The notes under the pieces were generated by a model that ran no database searches, was not told where the DNA came from, and worked only from the letters and a program-made list of their open reading frames with translations. A DNA stretch of 64,000 bases, from contig CACKNC010000005.1 of assembly GCA_902601455.1 (NCBI GenBank), positions 1-64,000 of the forward strand, written 5' to 3'. A program made the position numbers and the translations under genes. Every line of letters begins with the position of its first letter. Positions within the stretch are counted from its first letter, which is position 1. The stretch comes from an uncultured Alphaproteobacteria bacterium. Lineage in GTDB: Bacteria; Pseudomonadota; Alphaproteobacteria; HIMB59; GCA-002718135. This document shows positions 9,814 to 17,889 of the stretch, piece after piece.

Positions 9814-10324
9814 TAATCCAGAAATCTTTTCTTCAATAATTCATAAGGATGATCGAGGGTATTTTTCAGAAATTCAAAACTATAAAAATAAAAAAGTTAA
9901 AAAATTTAAATTTATACAAGACAATGTATCATATTCAAAAAAAGGAACATTGAGAGGTCTTCATTTTCAACAAAAACATCCTCAAACAAAATTTATCACT
10001 GTAATTCATGGAAATATATATGACGTAGCTATAGATCTGAGAAGTAAATCTAAATATTTTGGACAAGTATTTAAGTATAAAATGTCTAGTAAAAAAAATA
10101 ACCAATTAGTCATTCCTTCGGGGTTTGCACACGGATTTCAATGCACAAGTGAAATTGCTATTATTCTATATAAGTGTGATGAATCTTATTATCCTAATGA
10201 TCAACATGGAATAAATTATAATGATAAATTTTTTAATATAAAATGGCCAATATCAAAAAAAATTATTAGTAAAAAAGATAAAGCGTTACCTAATTTTGAT
10301 ATAAACAAGATTTATTATAAATGA
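9803..10324 (+). CDS. rmlC: dTDP-4-dehydrorhamnose 3,5-epimerase
   Basis: The cupin motif GTLRGLHFQ and the later SGFAHGFQ identify RmlC, which epimerises dTDP-4-keto-6-deoxyglucose at C3 and C5. The frame is open upstream to 9752 inside rmlA, but homologues begin close to the KFDNPEIF segment, so I place the start at the ATG at 9803, giving 173 residues, near the family length. A second candidate is the ATG at 9788. It overlaps rmlA by 11 bases and rmlD by 4. Confidence 0.9.
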   Translation: MKFDNPEIFSSIIHKDDRGYFSEIQNYKNKKVKKFKFIQDNVSYSKKGTLRGLHFQQKHPQTKFITVIHGNIYDVAIDLRSKSKYFGQVFKYKMSSKKNNQLVIPSGFAHGFQCTSEIAIILYKCDESYYPNDQHGINYNDKFFNIKWPISKKIISKKDKALPNFDINKIYYK

Positions 10325-11175
10325 TTTTAGTTTCTGGTGGTGGTGGACAATTAGCAAAAGAAATTAAAAATATTTCAAAAAATAACAATAATAAATTTAT
10401 TTTTAAAAATAAAAGAGAGCTTGATATATGCAACCCAGACAAAATTGAAAAATTTTTTATTAAAAATAAAATTAAAATTTTTATTAATACAGCTGCTCTT
10501 ACCAAGGTAGATTTATGTGAAAAAGATAAAAATTTAGCAATGAAAATAAATTATCACTCTATAAAAAAAATTGTTAAACTATGTAAAAAATATAATGTTT
10601 TATTGATACATATTTCAACAGACTATGTTTATAGTGGTAAATCTAAAAATTTATACAACGAAACTTCAAAATATAATCCAATTAACATATACGGTTTGTC
10701 AAAATTAAAAGCTGATATTTATATTTATAAAAATTTAAAAAAATTTATAATACTTAGATCAGGTTGGATTTTTAGTAAGCATCAAAATAATTTTATTAGC
10801 TTTATTAAAAATAGTATAAATAAAAATACTTCACTTAATTTAATATTTGATAAATATGGTAACCCAACTTCTGCTATGAGTTTATCTGAAGTAATTATAA
10901 AATTAATTAACAAGTATATAAAACAAAAAAAAATTAGTTATGGTATATATAATTTCAGCAATTATCCTACAGTTAGCTGGTATCAATTTGGAAAATATTA
11001 CATTAATAATATTATAAAAAATAAAAAAATTAAAATTAATAAAATACCTTTTAATTTTTTAAATCTTCCAGCAAAAAGACCTTCATCCACAAAATTAAGT
11101 AGTAGGAAGATAAATAAATATTTAAATTTAAAAAAAATATGTTGGAAAGATGAATTAATTAGAGTTTTAAAATAA
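10321..11175 (+). CDS. rmlD: dTDP-4-dehydrorhamnose reductase
   Basis: 284-residue SDR-family protein beginning with the nucleotide-binding GGGGQLAKEI. ISTDYVYSG holds the active-site region and YGLSKLKAD the catalytic Tyr and Lys. It reduces dTDP-4-keto-L-rhamnose to dTDP-L-rhamnose, completing the pathway whose other enzymes are encoded directly upstream. It overlaps rmlC by four bases. Lysine, asparagine and isoleucine are strongly enriched, as in most genes of this locus. Confidence 0.92.
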   Translation: MILVSGGGGQLAKEIKNISKNNNNKFIFKNKRELDICNPDKIEKFFIKNKIKIFINTAALTKVDLCEKDKNLAMKINYHSIKKIVKLCKKYNVLLIHISTDYVYSGKSKNLYNETSKYNPINIYGLSKLKADIYIYKNLKKFIILRSGWIFSKHQNNFISFIKNSINKNTSLNLIFDKYGNPTSAMSLSEVIIKLINKYIKQKKISYGIYNFSNYPTVSWYQFGKYYINNIIKNKKIKINKIPFNFLNLPAKRPSSTKLSSRKINKYLNLKKICWKDELIRVLK

Positions 11176-11233
11176 AACAAAAAAATTAAATATTTTAATT
11201 ACTATTGTTATCAACTGCTCTATAATAACACCA

Positions 11234-12517
11234 ATGGTTTTTTTAACAAAAAATACTAATAGTTCATTAAGTTTTATTTTCGTTTTGTTCCCAATATTAA
11301 TGATTACCGGTCCTGCAATTCCTGACATTTTTGTTTCATTATCTGCATTATACGGGCTAATACTTTATTTTACAAAAACTGAATATAAAAATTTTAATTT
11401 CTATTTTTTTTATTGTTTTATTATTTTTTGGATATTTGCCTTTACTTCTTCAATCTTGTCAGATTTTAAATTATTTTCACTCGAAAGTTCTCTTCCATAC
11501 ATCCGTTTTATTTTTTTTGTAGCTCTATTCATAATTTTATTAAAATATGATAAAATGCAATTTAATAAATATATTTTTATAGTTATTACTTTAACTGTTA
11601 CTTTTGTAGCATTTGACACCTACTTGCAATTTTTCTTTAGAAATGAAATTTTTGGAAATAAAATTGATTTAGATCAAAATAGGTTAACTGGTCCATTTAG
11701 AGGTGACGAAAGGGTAGTTGGATCCTACCTATCAAGATTTGTTTTTTTAGGTTTTGGCTATCTTTTATATAAATTTTCAGAAAATAAATATTATAAAATT
11801 ATTCCATTTATTTTTTTATTGTTTGTTTATATTTGTATATTTTTATCAGGTGAGAGAATGGCATTTATATTAACTTCTTTTGGGATTTTATTATCAATAA
11901 TATTTAATTATAAATCTTTAAAATATTTTATTTATTTATTAGTAGGTGTTATTTTATTTTCTTCTTTCATTATTTTTAATAACGACTCTGTAAAAAACCG
12001 AATGATAAAAACTACATTTGAAGTTATAGGTTTTAATTTTAATAATGGAAAAATATCTAAATCTGAAAACTCATTTATTGATTCACATTATGGTGCTCAC
12101 TATATTACAGCATTTGAGATTTTTAAAGATAATAAATTTTTTGGATCAGGCCCAAAAACATTTAGAAAAGTTTGTAGTAATGAAAAATATTCAGAGCTAG
12201 ATTCAAAAAATATATTTCAAAGATGCTCAACACATCCTCATAATTATTACATGCAAATTATTTCAGAAACTGGTTTGTTTGGTATACTTATTTTTGGTTT
12301 ATCTGTAGTATTCTTAATTTCATTTAGTATTATGAATTTAAATTTAATTAACCCACTTCATAATGGTGTTTTTATCTCATTATTATTATTTATTTGGCCA
12401 ATTCAATCTACAGGTAGTATTTTTAACAATTGGTATGGAGTTCATTTATATTATTATATAATTTTAATATTTATTTTAATAAAACAAAAAAATTTAGCTA
12501 CCACTCCATCTTCCTGA
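11234..12517 (+). CDS. O-antigen ligase/polymerase family membrane protein (WaaL/Wzy)
   Basis: 427 residues with about ten to twelve hydrophobic segments and a long loop near residues 250-335. The motif GERMAF in mid-protein and HPHNYYMQIISETGLFG at about 335-351 are the classical signature of the Wzy_C/O-antigen ligase family, including the loop His needed by WaaL. It either ligates finished glycan to lipid A-core or polymerises repeat units on the periplasmic side; the family motif does not separate the two. It follows rmlD after 58 bases and its last 24 bases overlap the convergent neuB-like gene. Confidence 0.8.
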   Translation: MVFLTKNTNSSLSFIFVLFPILMITGPAIPDIFVSLSALYGLILYFTKTEYKNFNFYFFYCFIIFWIFAFTSSILSDFKLFSLESSLPYIRFIFFVALFIILLKYDKMQFNKYIFIVITLTVTFVAFDTYLQFFFRNEIFGNKIDLDQNRLTGPFRGDERVVGSYLSRFVFLGFGYLLYKFSENKYYKIIPFIFLLFVYICIFLSGERMAFILTSFGILLSIIFNYKSLKYFIYLLVGVILFSSFIIFNNDSVKNRMIKTTFEVIGFNFNNGKISKSENSFIDSHYGAHYITAFEIFKDNKFFGSGPKTFRKVCSNEKYSELDSKNIFQRCSTHPHNYYMQIISETGLFGILIFGLSVVFLISFSIMNLNLINPLHNGVFISLLLFIWPIQSTGSIFNNWYGVHLYYYIILIFILIKQKNLATTPSS

Positions 12518-13312
12518 ATAAAGATCTCTAACTTCGTTTTCTTGATTTAAAAAATTAGAGTTATCACTTTCTTTATTCATTGCATCATAACGTCTTATTG
12601 CTGTACTTATTTTTTTGAATTCATCTGGCAATAATGCAAATTTATTATCTCTTCCTGGTAAATTATTATCTATTGTAAAGTGTTTTTCGATGACAGTAAT
12701 TCCATAAGCTAGTGATATAATTGAACTAAGTGAGTCTGAAGTATGATCACTTACTCCTATAGAGTCATGTATGGATTTTAAATAATTAATTCTTTGCAAT
12801 CTAACATTTTGATCTTCACATGGATAAAGAGATACACAGTGAAGTAAATGTATTTTACATTTATCATTTGTATTTTTTATTATATTTAAAGAGTTTACTA
12901 TTTCAGTAGTTTTTGAAGCTCCTGAGGATATTATAATTGAATTAAATAATTTAGAACATTCGACTAAAAGTTTTTCATTTCTTACCTCCGGAGATGGTAT
13001 TTTAATCATATCATTATCTATTGAAGATATAAATTTAGCTTCTTGATAATCAAATATACTTGTTAAAAAACGGATATTATTTTGTTTGCAAATTGAATAA
13101 ATTATTTTAGTTTTCTCTTCTGTAAGTTCAGCTTTTTCATAGATTTCTCTTCTACCATCATTATCCCAGGGCCCTTTTTTTAAATTTGAAACTTTCCAAT
13201 TTTGAAACTTGGCATGAGTAGCTCCAGCATTTTTAGCTTCTAAAATCATTTTTTTGGCTAAATCAATATCGCCCATGTGATTCCAACCAATTTCAGCAAT
13301 TAAAAGTGTCAT
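12494..13312 (-). CDS. Nonulosonic acid synthase NeuB family, without SAF domain
   Basis: A 272-residue PEP-condensing synthase. AEIGWNHMGD near the N-terminus, HAKFQNWK, IPSPEVRNEKLL, IISSGASKTTEI, LLHCVSLYPC, GVSDHTSD and VIEKHFTID follow the NeuB/PseI/LegI TIM barrel in order. Canonical enzymes are about 340-350 residues because a C-terminal antifreeze-like (SAF) domain reaches across to the active site of the partner subunit; this protein stops about 75 residues earlier, just after the barrel. The reaction expected is condensation of a 2-epimerised amino sugar with PEP. It is followed upstream on the same strand by a small glycosyltransferase gene, 0 bases apart. Confidence 0.82.
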   Translation of the reverse strand: MTLLIAEIGWNHMGDIDLAKKMILEAKNAGATHAKFQNWKVSNLKKGPWDNDGRREIYEKAELTEEKTKIIYSICKQNNIRFLTSIFDYQEAKFISSIDNDMIKIPSPEVRNEKLLVECSKLFNSIIISSGASKTTEIVNSLNIIKNTNDKCKIHLLHCVSLYPCEDQNVRLQRINYLKSIHDSIGVSDHTSDSLSSIISLAYGITVIEKHFTIDNNLPGRDNKFALLPDEFKKISTAIRRYDAMNKESDNSNFLNQENEVRDLYSGRWSGS

Positions 13313-13981
13313 TTATAAATTTTTCCAAGTTGCGCCGTTATCAGTATAATAATGCTCAACTTCGTTATTTGGCAAGTAAATAATTTTATTTTTAGATTTA
13401 ATAAAATCATTTGCCCAATATCTATCTTCTTTACCAATTAAATTTTCATTAAATGGATTGTTTGTTAAAAGGGATTTATTAAACATTGAAAAGGCGTTAT
13501 GAAAAAAATATCTATTTTCTTCTTTAGAAAACATATTTATTTCTTTTTTTTGTTTGAAATTAGACCAAATGTAACGTTTTAAAATTCTTTTACCATTCCA
13601 AATTGGAATTTGATTTCCAAAAATAGCATAATTTTTATTCAAATACTCAAAAGTATTTTTTTTATCAAATTTAATAATTTTACAATGGGCTGAAATTATT
13701 AAAATAAAATCATTACTTGCTTGTTTTACTCCAATATTTATTGATTTTCCTGGTGTGTAATCATCAATATCTATAATTTTAATATTAGTATATCTTTTAT
13801 CTTTAGACTTTATCGATTTATCTTCTTTAAAATGATTTATAATATCTATAGTGTTATCAGTTGATTCATCATTAACTATTATGATTTCGGGTTTGTTAAA
13901 AAAATCTAAAATTGATTGAATGCAAAAACCAATATACTTTTCTTCATTTTTAACTCTTATGATTGCAGAAATTTTTGTCAT
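13313..13981 (-). CDS. GT2 family glycosyltransferase
   Basis: A 222-residue GT-A protein with IIRVKNEEKYIG at the N-terminus, IIIVNDESTDNT near residue 35-46, and ILIISAHCKI where the DxD motif normally lies (here replaced by S-A-H), then GKEDRYWANDF near 185 as the catalytic-base region. It is short and lacks a membrane anchor. It is divergent, by 33 bases, from the putative nonulosonic-acid transferase gene, and directly upstream of the NeuB-like gene in one operon. The missing acidic DxD pair makes the metal dependence doubtful. Confidence 0.75.
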   Translation of the reverse strand: MTKISAIIRVKNEEKYIGFCIQSILDFFNKPEIIIVNDESTDNTIDIINHFKEDKSIKSKDKRYTNIKIIDIDDYTPGKSINIGVKQASNDFILIISAHCKIIKFDKKNTFEYLNKNYAIFGNQIPIWNGKRILKRYIWSNFKQKKEINMFSKEENRYFFHNAFSMFNKSLLTNNPFNENLIGKEDRYWANDFIKSKNKIIYLPNNEVEHYYTDNGATWKNL

Positions 13982-14014
13982 ATTTATAAAGAAAATAATA
14001 ATATAAAGTTAATT

Positions 14015-15091
14015 ATGGATTTAAATAAAGAGTATTCTAATAAAATCAACATTAATTTTTCTAAAAGATTTTTGATATATGCAGCTTCTAATTTAAGCTT
14101 ATATCTTGCAGGTTGTTTCATTAATAAGCATAAAATTAAAAATTATAAAATTATATTTAGTGGTCAAGGCGGCAAGAGAAATAAAAAAAAAGAAGACTTA
14201 GAATTTATTTGTAAAAAAATTAACATAGATGTTGCATCTTGTTTGCTGATTAGTGATGATTTAAATTATGATTATCTTAAGATGTTTTTTTATAAAAATA
14301 AATTGGATAAGAGAATAAATAAATTCAATAACACAACTAATATTAATTATATTACATCATTTAACTATGGTTTAATTAATTCTTTTTTAATTAATAAATA
14401 TAAAAAAAATAATGATTATTTAATCTTAGAGGATGGTATTGATAATTGGATATCTGTAAAAAATAAATTTCCAATTACTAAAAGTTTTTTGTATTCTATT
14501 ACATTAAGAAAATTTATTAAGGTTAAAAAATTTAGAAAAAATAAATATGATATACTAATAACGAGTCTTAATAATAAAAAAATTTATAACTCAAATAATA
14601 TAATTGATATTTCAGATCAATTTAAAAAACTAGTAAGTATTTTTCAAAAAGAAAATATTATAGGTGTCAAAAGTCAATTTAATATACTTATAATTTGTGC
14701 GAGAACAGTAAGATATAATAAAGGCCTAAAACGTTTTTTATTACATATTAAAGATAATATATTTTCAAAGAACAAGTTTTTGAATAATGAAAACACAACT
14801 TTTTATTTTAAGTTACACCCAGGATATACTACTGAAGATATAAAAATTAAGTTAGAAAAATTTATAATGATAAAGGATGATAATATTCCTATTGAATTTT
14901 TTGATCTAACTTTAGTAAAACAAATTATCACTCCTGTAAATACGTCAGCTATTTATATTAATCAATTAAGTCAAATTAAAAACCAAATTATAAATTATTA
15001 TGATATAGGTCAGTCAGATTTTAAAAATAAAAAAAATTTAATTGAGTCTTTTGATATTAAAGAACTTGATAATGGAAATTATAGGTATTAA
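14015..15091 (+). CDS. Putative sialyltransferase-like (nonulosonic acid) transferase
   Basis: I place the start at the ATG at 14015, because the open frame upstream to 13916 runs back into the divergent glycosyltransferase gene. The 358-residue product has no family I can name with certainty, but it carries the two short motifs shared by bacterial sialyltransferases of GT38, GT52 and GT80: acidic-acidic-Gly, here LILEDGIDNW with EDG at residues 139-141, and HP, here FKLHPG with HP at 268-269. A Ser/Thr-rich segment (TPVNTSAIY) follows at about 306-314, where GT52 enzymes have conserved serines. The locus makes CMP-activated acids, so a nonulosonic acid transferase is the natural role. This is inference from motifs and context. 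Confidence 0.5.
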   Translation: MDLNKEYSNKININFSKRFLIYAASNLSLYLAGCFINKHKIKNYKIIFSGQGGKRNKKKEDLEFICKKINIDVASCLLISDDLNYDYLKMFFYKNKLDKRINKFNNTTNINYITSFNYGLINSFLINKYKKNNDYLILEDGIDNWISVKNKFPITKSFLYSITLRKFIKVKKFRKNKYDILITSLNNKKIYNSNNIIDISDQFKKLVSIFQKENIIGVKSQFNILIICARTVRYNKGLKRFLLHIKDNIFSKNKFLNNENTTFYFKLHPGYTTEDIKIKLEKFIMIKDDNIPIEFFDLTLVKQIITPVNTSAIYINQLSQIKNQIINYYDIGQSDFKNKKNLIESFDIKELDNGNYRY

Positions 15092-15105
15092 TTTATTTTA
15101 GAAGT

Positions 15106-16149
15106 ATGCATATTTTAGTTTCATCTAGAAATAACTATGAAATGCTTGAGGGTTTTTTTTTAAAAAAAAATGACTTTCCCAGTAAAAATATTATAAATGT
15201 AGATGCTGGATCAACTGAACAAAATTTAAGTTATGGCAAAAAAATTTGCGATAGAGAAGGAATTACTTTTTTAAAAACGCAACAAACTGGATTACAGTCT
15301 GTAGTAAAAGAAACAATTCAACATATTAGAAGGGAAAATAACTCGAAATGGCTGTTATATTTACATACAGATGCATATCTATTGCCTAATACTTACAATA
15401 GGTTGGTTCATGTATTAGATAATAAATTTTTTGCTCAATTTGGCTTGATTGGTTTTAACACAATTTTTTGGCCTCACACTATAAAACTTAACCAAATCAA
15501 TCCGAATGATTTTTACTTTGGTTTGATGGGTAAGTCATTATTATCTAACAACAATCTTTCGGTGTATGGACCTCATACAATTAAAAATGCGTCAATAAAA
15601 AAATCTTGGAATAATTTGGTTGCTGTTGAAGCAGTAATGGATATTGGTATTTTAATAAATATTGATTATTTTGATAAATTTATATTTACCTCAGAGTCTT
15701 TTCCATTTGTTTGTGCATTTGATGATATAGCTATGCAGTTTTTAAATAAAAATATCTTCAATGTTACATTACCTGATTTTTATTGTGTGCATGATCCATG
15801 GATAAAGAAAGAATATAATATGCCAGTTAGCTCTCCTAAAGAATTGAGAAAAAAATTTAATAGAAAATTCTATAACGATGATCTAAAATATGTTGATGAA
15901 TGGAAAAATAAATGGAAGTTTGATAGGCAGTATAAAAATTTACTAAAGAAACCTATCGTTAACAATGGATTATTAAAAAATATTTATACACATATTAGTA
16001 ACTTATCCCGTTTGAGTAGTGTCCATTTGGATAATGACGTGAAAAACTATTATAATAATAATTTGATAGGAAAATTTATTGAGCATTCTAATTTAATGCC
16101 ATTTCATATTTTTAGTGAATATGAACAGTTTACAAAAAAATATATTTAG
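15106..16149 (+). CDS. GT-A-like glycosyltransferase, divergent
   Basis: 347 residues beginning HILVSSRNNY, then INVDAGSTE near residue 30 and LLYLHTDAYLLP near 83-94, with HTDAY in the DxD position. These are GT2-like features, but the C-terminal 200 residues do not match a family I know. DDIAMQFLNKN near 206 could provide the catalytic acid. It follows the putative nonulosonic acid transferase by 14 bases on the same strand and converges on the second CMP-acid synthetase gene with two bases between stops. Confidence 0.55.
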   Translation: MHILVSSRNNYEMLEGFFLKKNDFPSKNIINVDAGSTEQNLSYGKKICDREGITFLKTQQTGLQSVVKETIQHIRRENNSKWLLYLHTDAYLLPNTYNRLVHVLDNKFFAQFGLIGFNTIFWPHTIKLNQINPNDFYFGLMGKSLLSNNNLSVYGPHTIKNASIKKSWNNLVAVEAVMDIGILINIDYFDKFIFTSESFPFVCAFDDIAMQFLNKNIFNVTLPDFYCVHDPWIKKEYNMPVSSPKELRKKFNRKFYNDDLKYVDEWKNKWKFDRQYKNLLKKPIVNNGLLKNIYTHISNLSRLSSVHLDNDVKNYYNNNLIGKFIEHSNLMPFHIFSEYEQFTKKYI

Positions 16150-16151
16150 AA

Positions 16152-16850
16152 TTATTTTATTCTTAATTTACAATACTCTATATCAATCGGCTCATCAATA
16201 TTGATACTTCTTTTATCAGGCATAATATACGGAATAATTTTTTTCCCCCATTTAGAATTATTATTTATCAATATATTTCTTTTAAATGCGTATATTGATC
16301 CATTTCTGATATATGCTTTAGGTGTAAAATCTTGCCTCATCGTATATTCATTTTCATCAATACAAAAATTCTTAAGATAACCATTTTCAATTTTTTTTAT
16401 TCTTGCAGGATGGTGATCATATAATTGACAAACACTTATAACCGAATCTGATTTTTTTTTATCCAAAATTTCAATACATTTATCTATATCTTTGATAGTT
16501 TTAAGAGGGTTGGTTGCCATAATCTCAATAATATAATCATATTTTATATTTTTTAATTTCTCAAAAAAAATTGTTGCATGTTTTAATGCAAACTGAGCTG
16601 GTGATTTATCTCCAGAATATTTTTTTGGTCTTAAAAATGGAATTTTAATATTGTATTTTTCACATACTTTTTTAATTTTTGGATCATCAGTTGATACAAC
16701 ATAGTCATCAATATATTTTGATTTTTTGACCTCCTTTATTGTGTAATAAATTAGAGGCTTACCATTAATTATGGCAATATTTTTATTTTTAATTGATTTT
16801 GATCCACCTCTGGCAAGCGTAATTGCTAATATTCTTTTATTTTTAATCAT
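16152..16850 (-). CDS. CMP-acylneuraminate synthetase family, second copy
   Basis: 232 residues starting ILAITLARGGSKSIKNKN, the CTP-binding loop of the NeuA family with the usual A-R-G-G-S-K. VVSTDDPKI and YTMRQDFTP are further family features. It is clearly paralogous to the copy at 3874-4572 but not a recent duplicate. It is the last gene of a three-gene minus-strand operon with an enolase-superfamily enzyme and a 2-hydroxyacid dehydrogenase, so it may activate an acid different from that of the first copy. Confidence 0.8.
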   Translation of the reverse strand: MIKNKRILAITLARGGSKSIKNKNIAIINGKPLIYYTIKEVKKSKYIDDYVVSTDDPKIKKVCEKYNIKIPFLRPKKYSGDKSPAQFALKHATIFFEKLKNIKYDYIIEIMATNPLKTIKDIDKCIEILDKKKSDSVISVCQLYDHHPARIKKIENGYLKNFCIDENEYTMRQDFTPKAYIRNGSIYAFKRNILINNNSKWGKKIIPYIMPDKRSINIDEPIDIEYCKLRIK

Positions 16851-16890
16851 TTGAATTACTATTTTTTTTATTCATTATGGACACTAAAAA

Positions 16891-17883
16891 CTATTTTACA
16901 TTATTTACTAATTTTTTTGAATTGAAATATAGCTCTAAATTTTTCCTAAATAATTTTAATTGCTCATCCCAGTAGTCATTACTAAATGCACCAATATGAG
17001 GTGTCATGATTACTCTTTTTAATTTAAATAATGTACTATTATAATCTAATGGAATATAAGGATTAACATACAGATTTCTTGAAAACACATCTGTAGCATA
17101 TATAAATGTTTTATCTTTTTTTATGAAGTTTATTAAATCATTATGATTAATTATATCACCTCTGCTAGCATTTATAAATGATGAATATTTAGGTAGTTGA
17201 TTTAATATTTTTTTATTAATTACATTTAGAGTTTCATTATTTTCTGGTAATAAATTTATTATTAAATTATTTTTTGAAAATGCTTTTGATATATTATTAA
17301 AAGAATATTTATTTTTAAACTTAATTTTTTTTAAATCAGAATTTTTAACAACAATACTAATATTTTTATTAAAATGTTTTAATTTAGAAATTAAATATTT
17401 ACTTATTTCACCATTCCCTAGTATTAAAATTTTTTTTTGGTCTATATAACTATTAAATTTAATATATTTCTCAAAATATAGTCTATTAAATTTTTTTTTG
17501 TCTTTTCTATGTTCTAAAAAATGTATTCCTGTACATATTGAAAAAATAAATGCTAAAATTAATTGAGAAACTGATTTGTTGTAAATACCTTTTGAGTTTG
17601 AAAGTTTAATTTTCTTAAAACTAAGTTTTTTTCTGACATTAAAGTTTGATCCAGAGGAAGCTAAATGCACCCATTTTAAATTATCTAAACTGTCAATTAT
17701 ATCTAATGTTAACCTATTTCCCCAAAAGATTTCTATCTTACTTAAGTCATTTTTTTTAACTTTTTTTATATCTACAAATTTTATTTTTTTTAGATCAAAT
17801 ATTTTTTTTAAAATTTCATTTTTTGGAAATTTATATAAATAAATCTTTAAATTAAAATCATGAGCAATAGTTATCTGTTTCAT
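16891..17883 (-). CDS. D-2-hydroxyacid dehydrogenase family protein
   Basis: 330 residues. The NAD-binding region ILILGNGEISKYL near residues 158-170 has G-N-G-E-I in place of the usual GxGxxG, INASRGDIINH holds the catalytic Arg, and MTPHIGAF holds the catalytic His near residue 290-297. The Glu that normally lies between them (in a DVFExEP context) is not obvious; the segment reads DVFSRNLYVNP. It would oxidise or reduce a 2-hydroxy/2-keto acid pair. Its placement 6 bases after the enolase-superfamily gene and 40 before the CMP-acid synthetase links it to sugar-acid chemistry, not to central metabolism. Confidence 0.72.
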   Translation of the reverse strand: MKQITIAHDFNLKIYLYKFPKNEILKKIFDLKKIKFVDIKKVKKNDLSKIEIFWGNRLTLDIIDSLDNLKWVHLASSGSNFNVRKKLSFKKIKLSNSKGIYNKSVSQLILAFIFSICTGIHFLEHRKDKKKFNRLYFEKYIKFNSYIDQKKILILGNGEISKYLISKLKHFNKNISIVVKNSDLKKIKFKNKYSFNNISKAFSKNNLIINLLPENNETLNVINKKILNQLPKYSSFINASRGDIINHNDLINFIKKDKTFIYATDVFSRNLYVNPYIPLDYNSTLFKLKRVIMTPHIGAFSNDYWDEQLKLFRKNLELYFNSKKLVNNVK

Positions 17884-17889
17884 ATATAA

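Noticed and set aside
12494..13312. NeuB-like gene as a pseudogene with a frameshifted SAF domain
   Set aside because: Downstream sequence on the minus strand is the end of the convergent ligase gene, and no SAF-like residues appear in the other frames just after the stop; the reading frame itself is intact.
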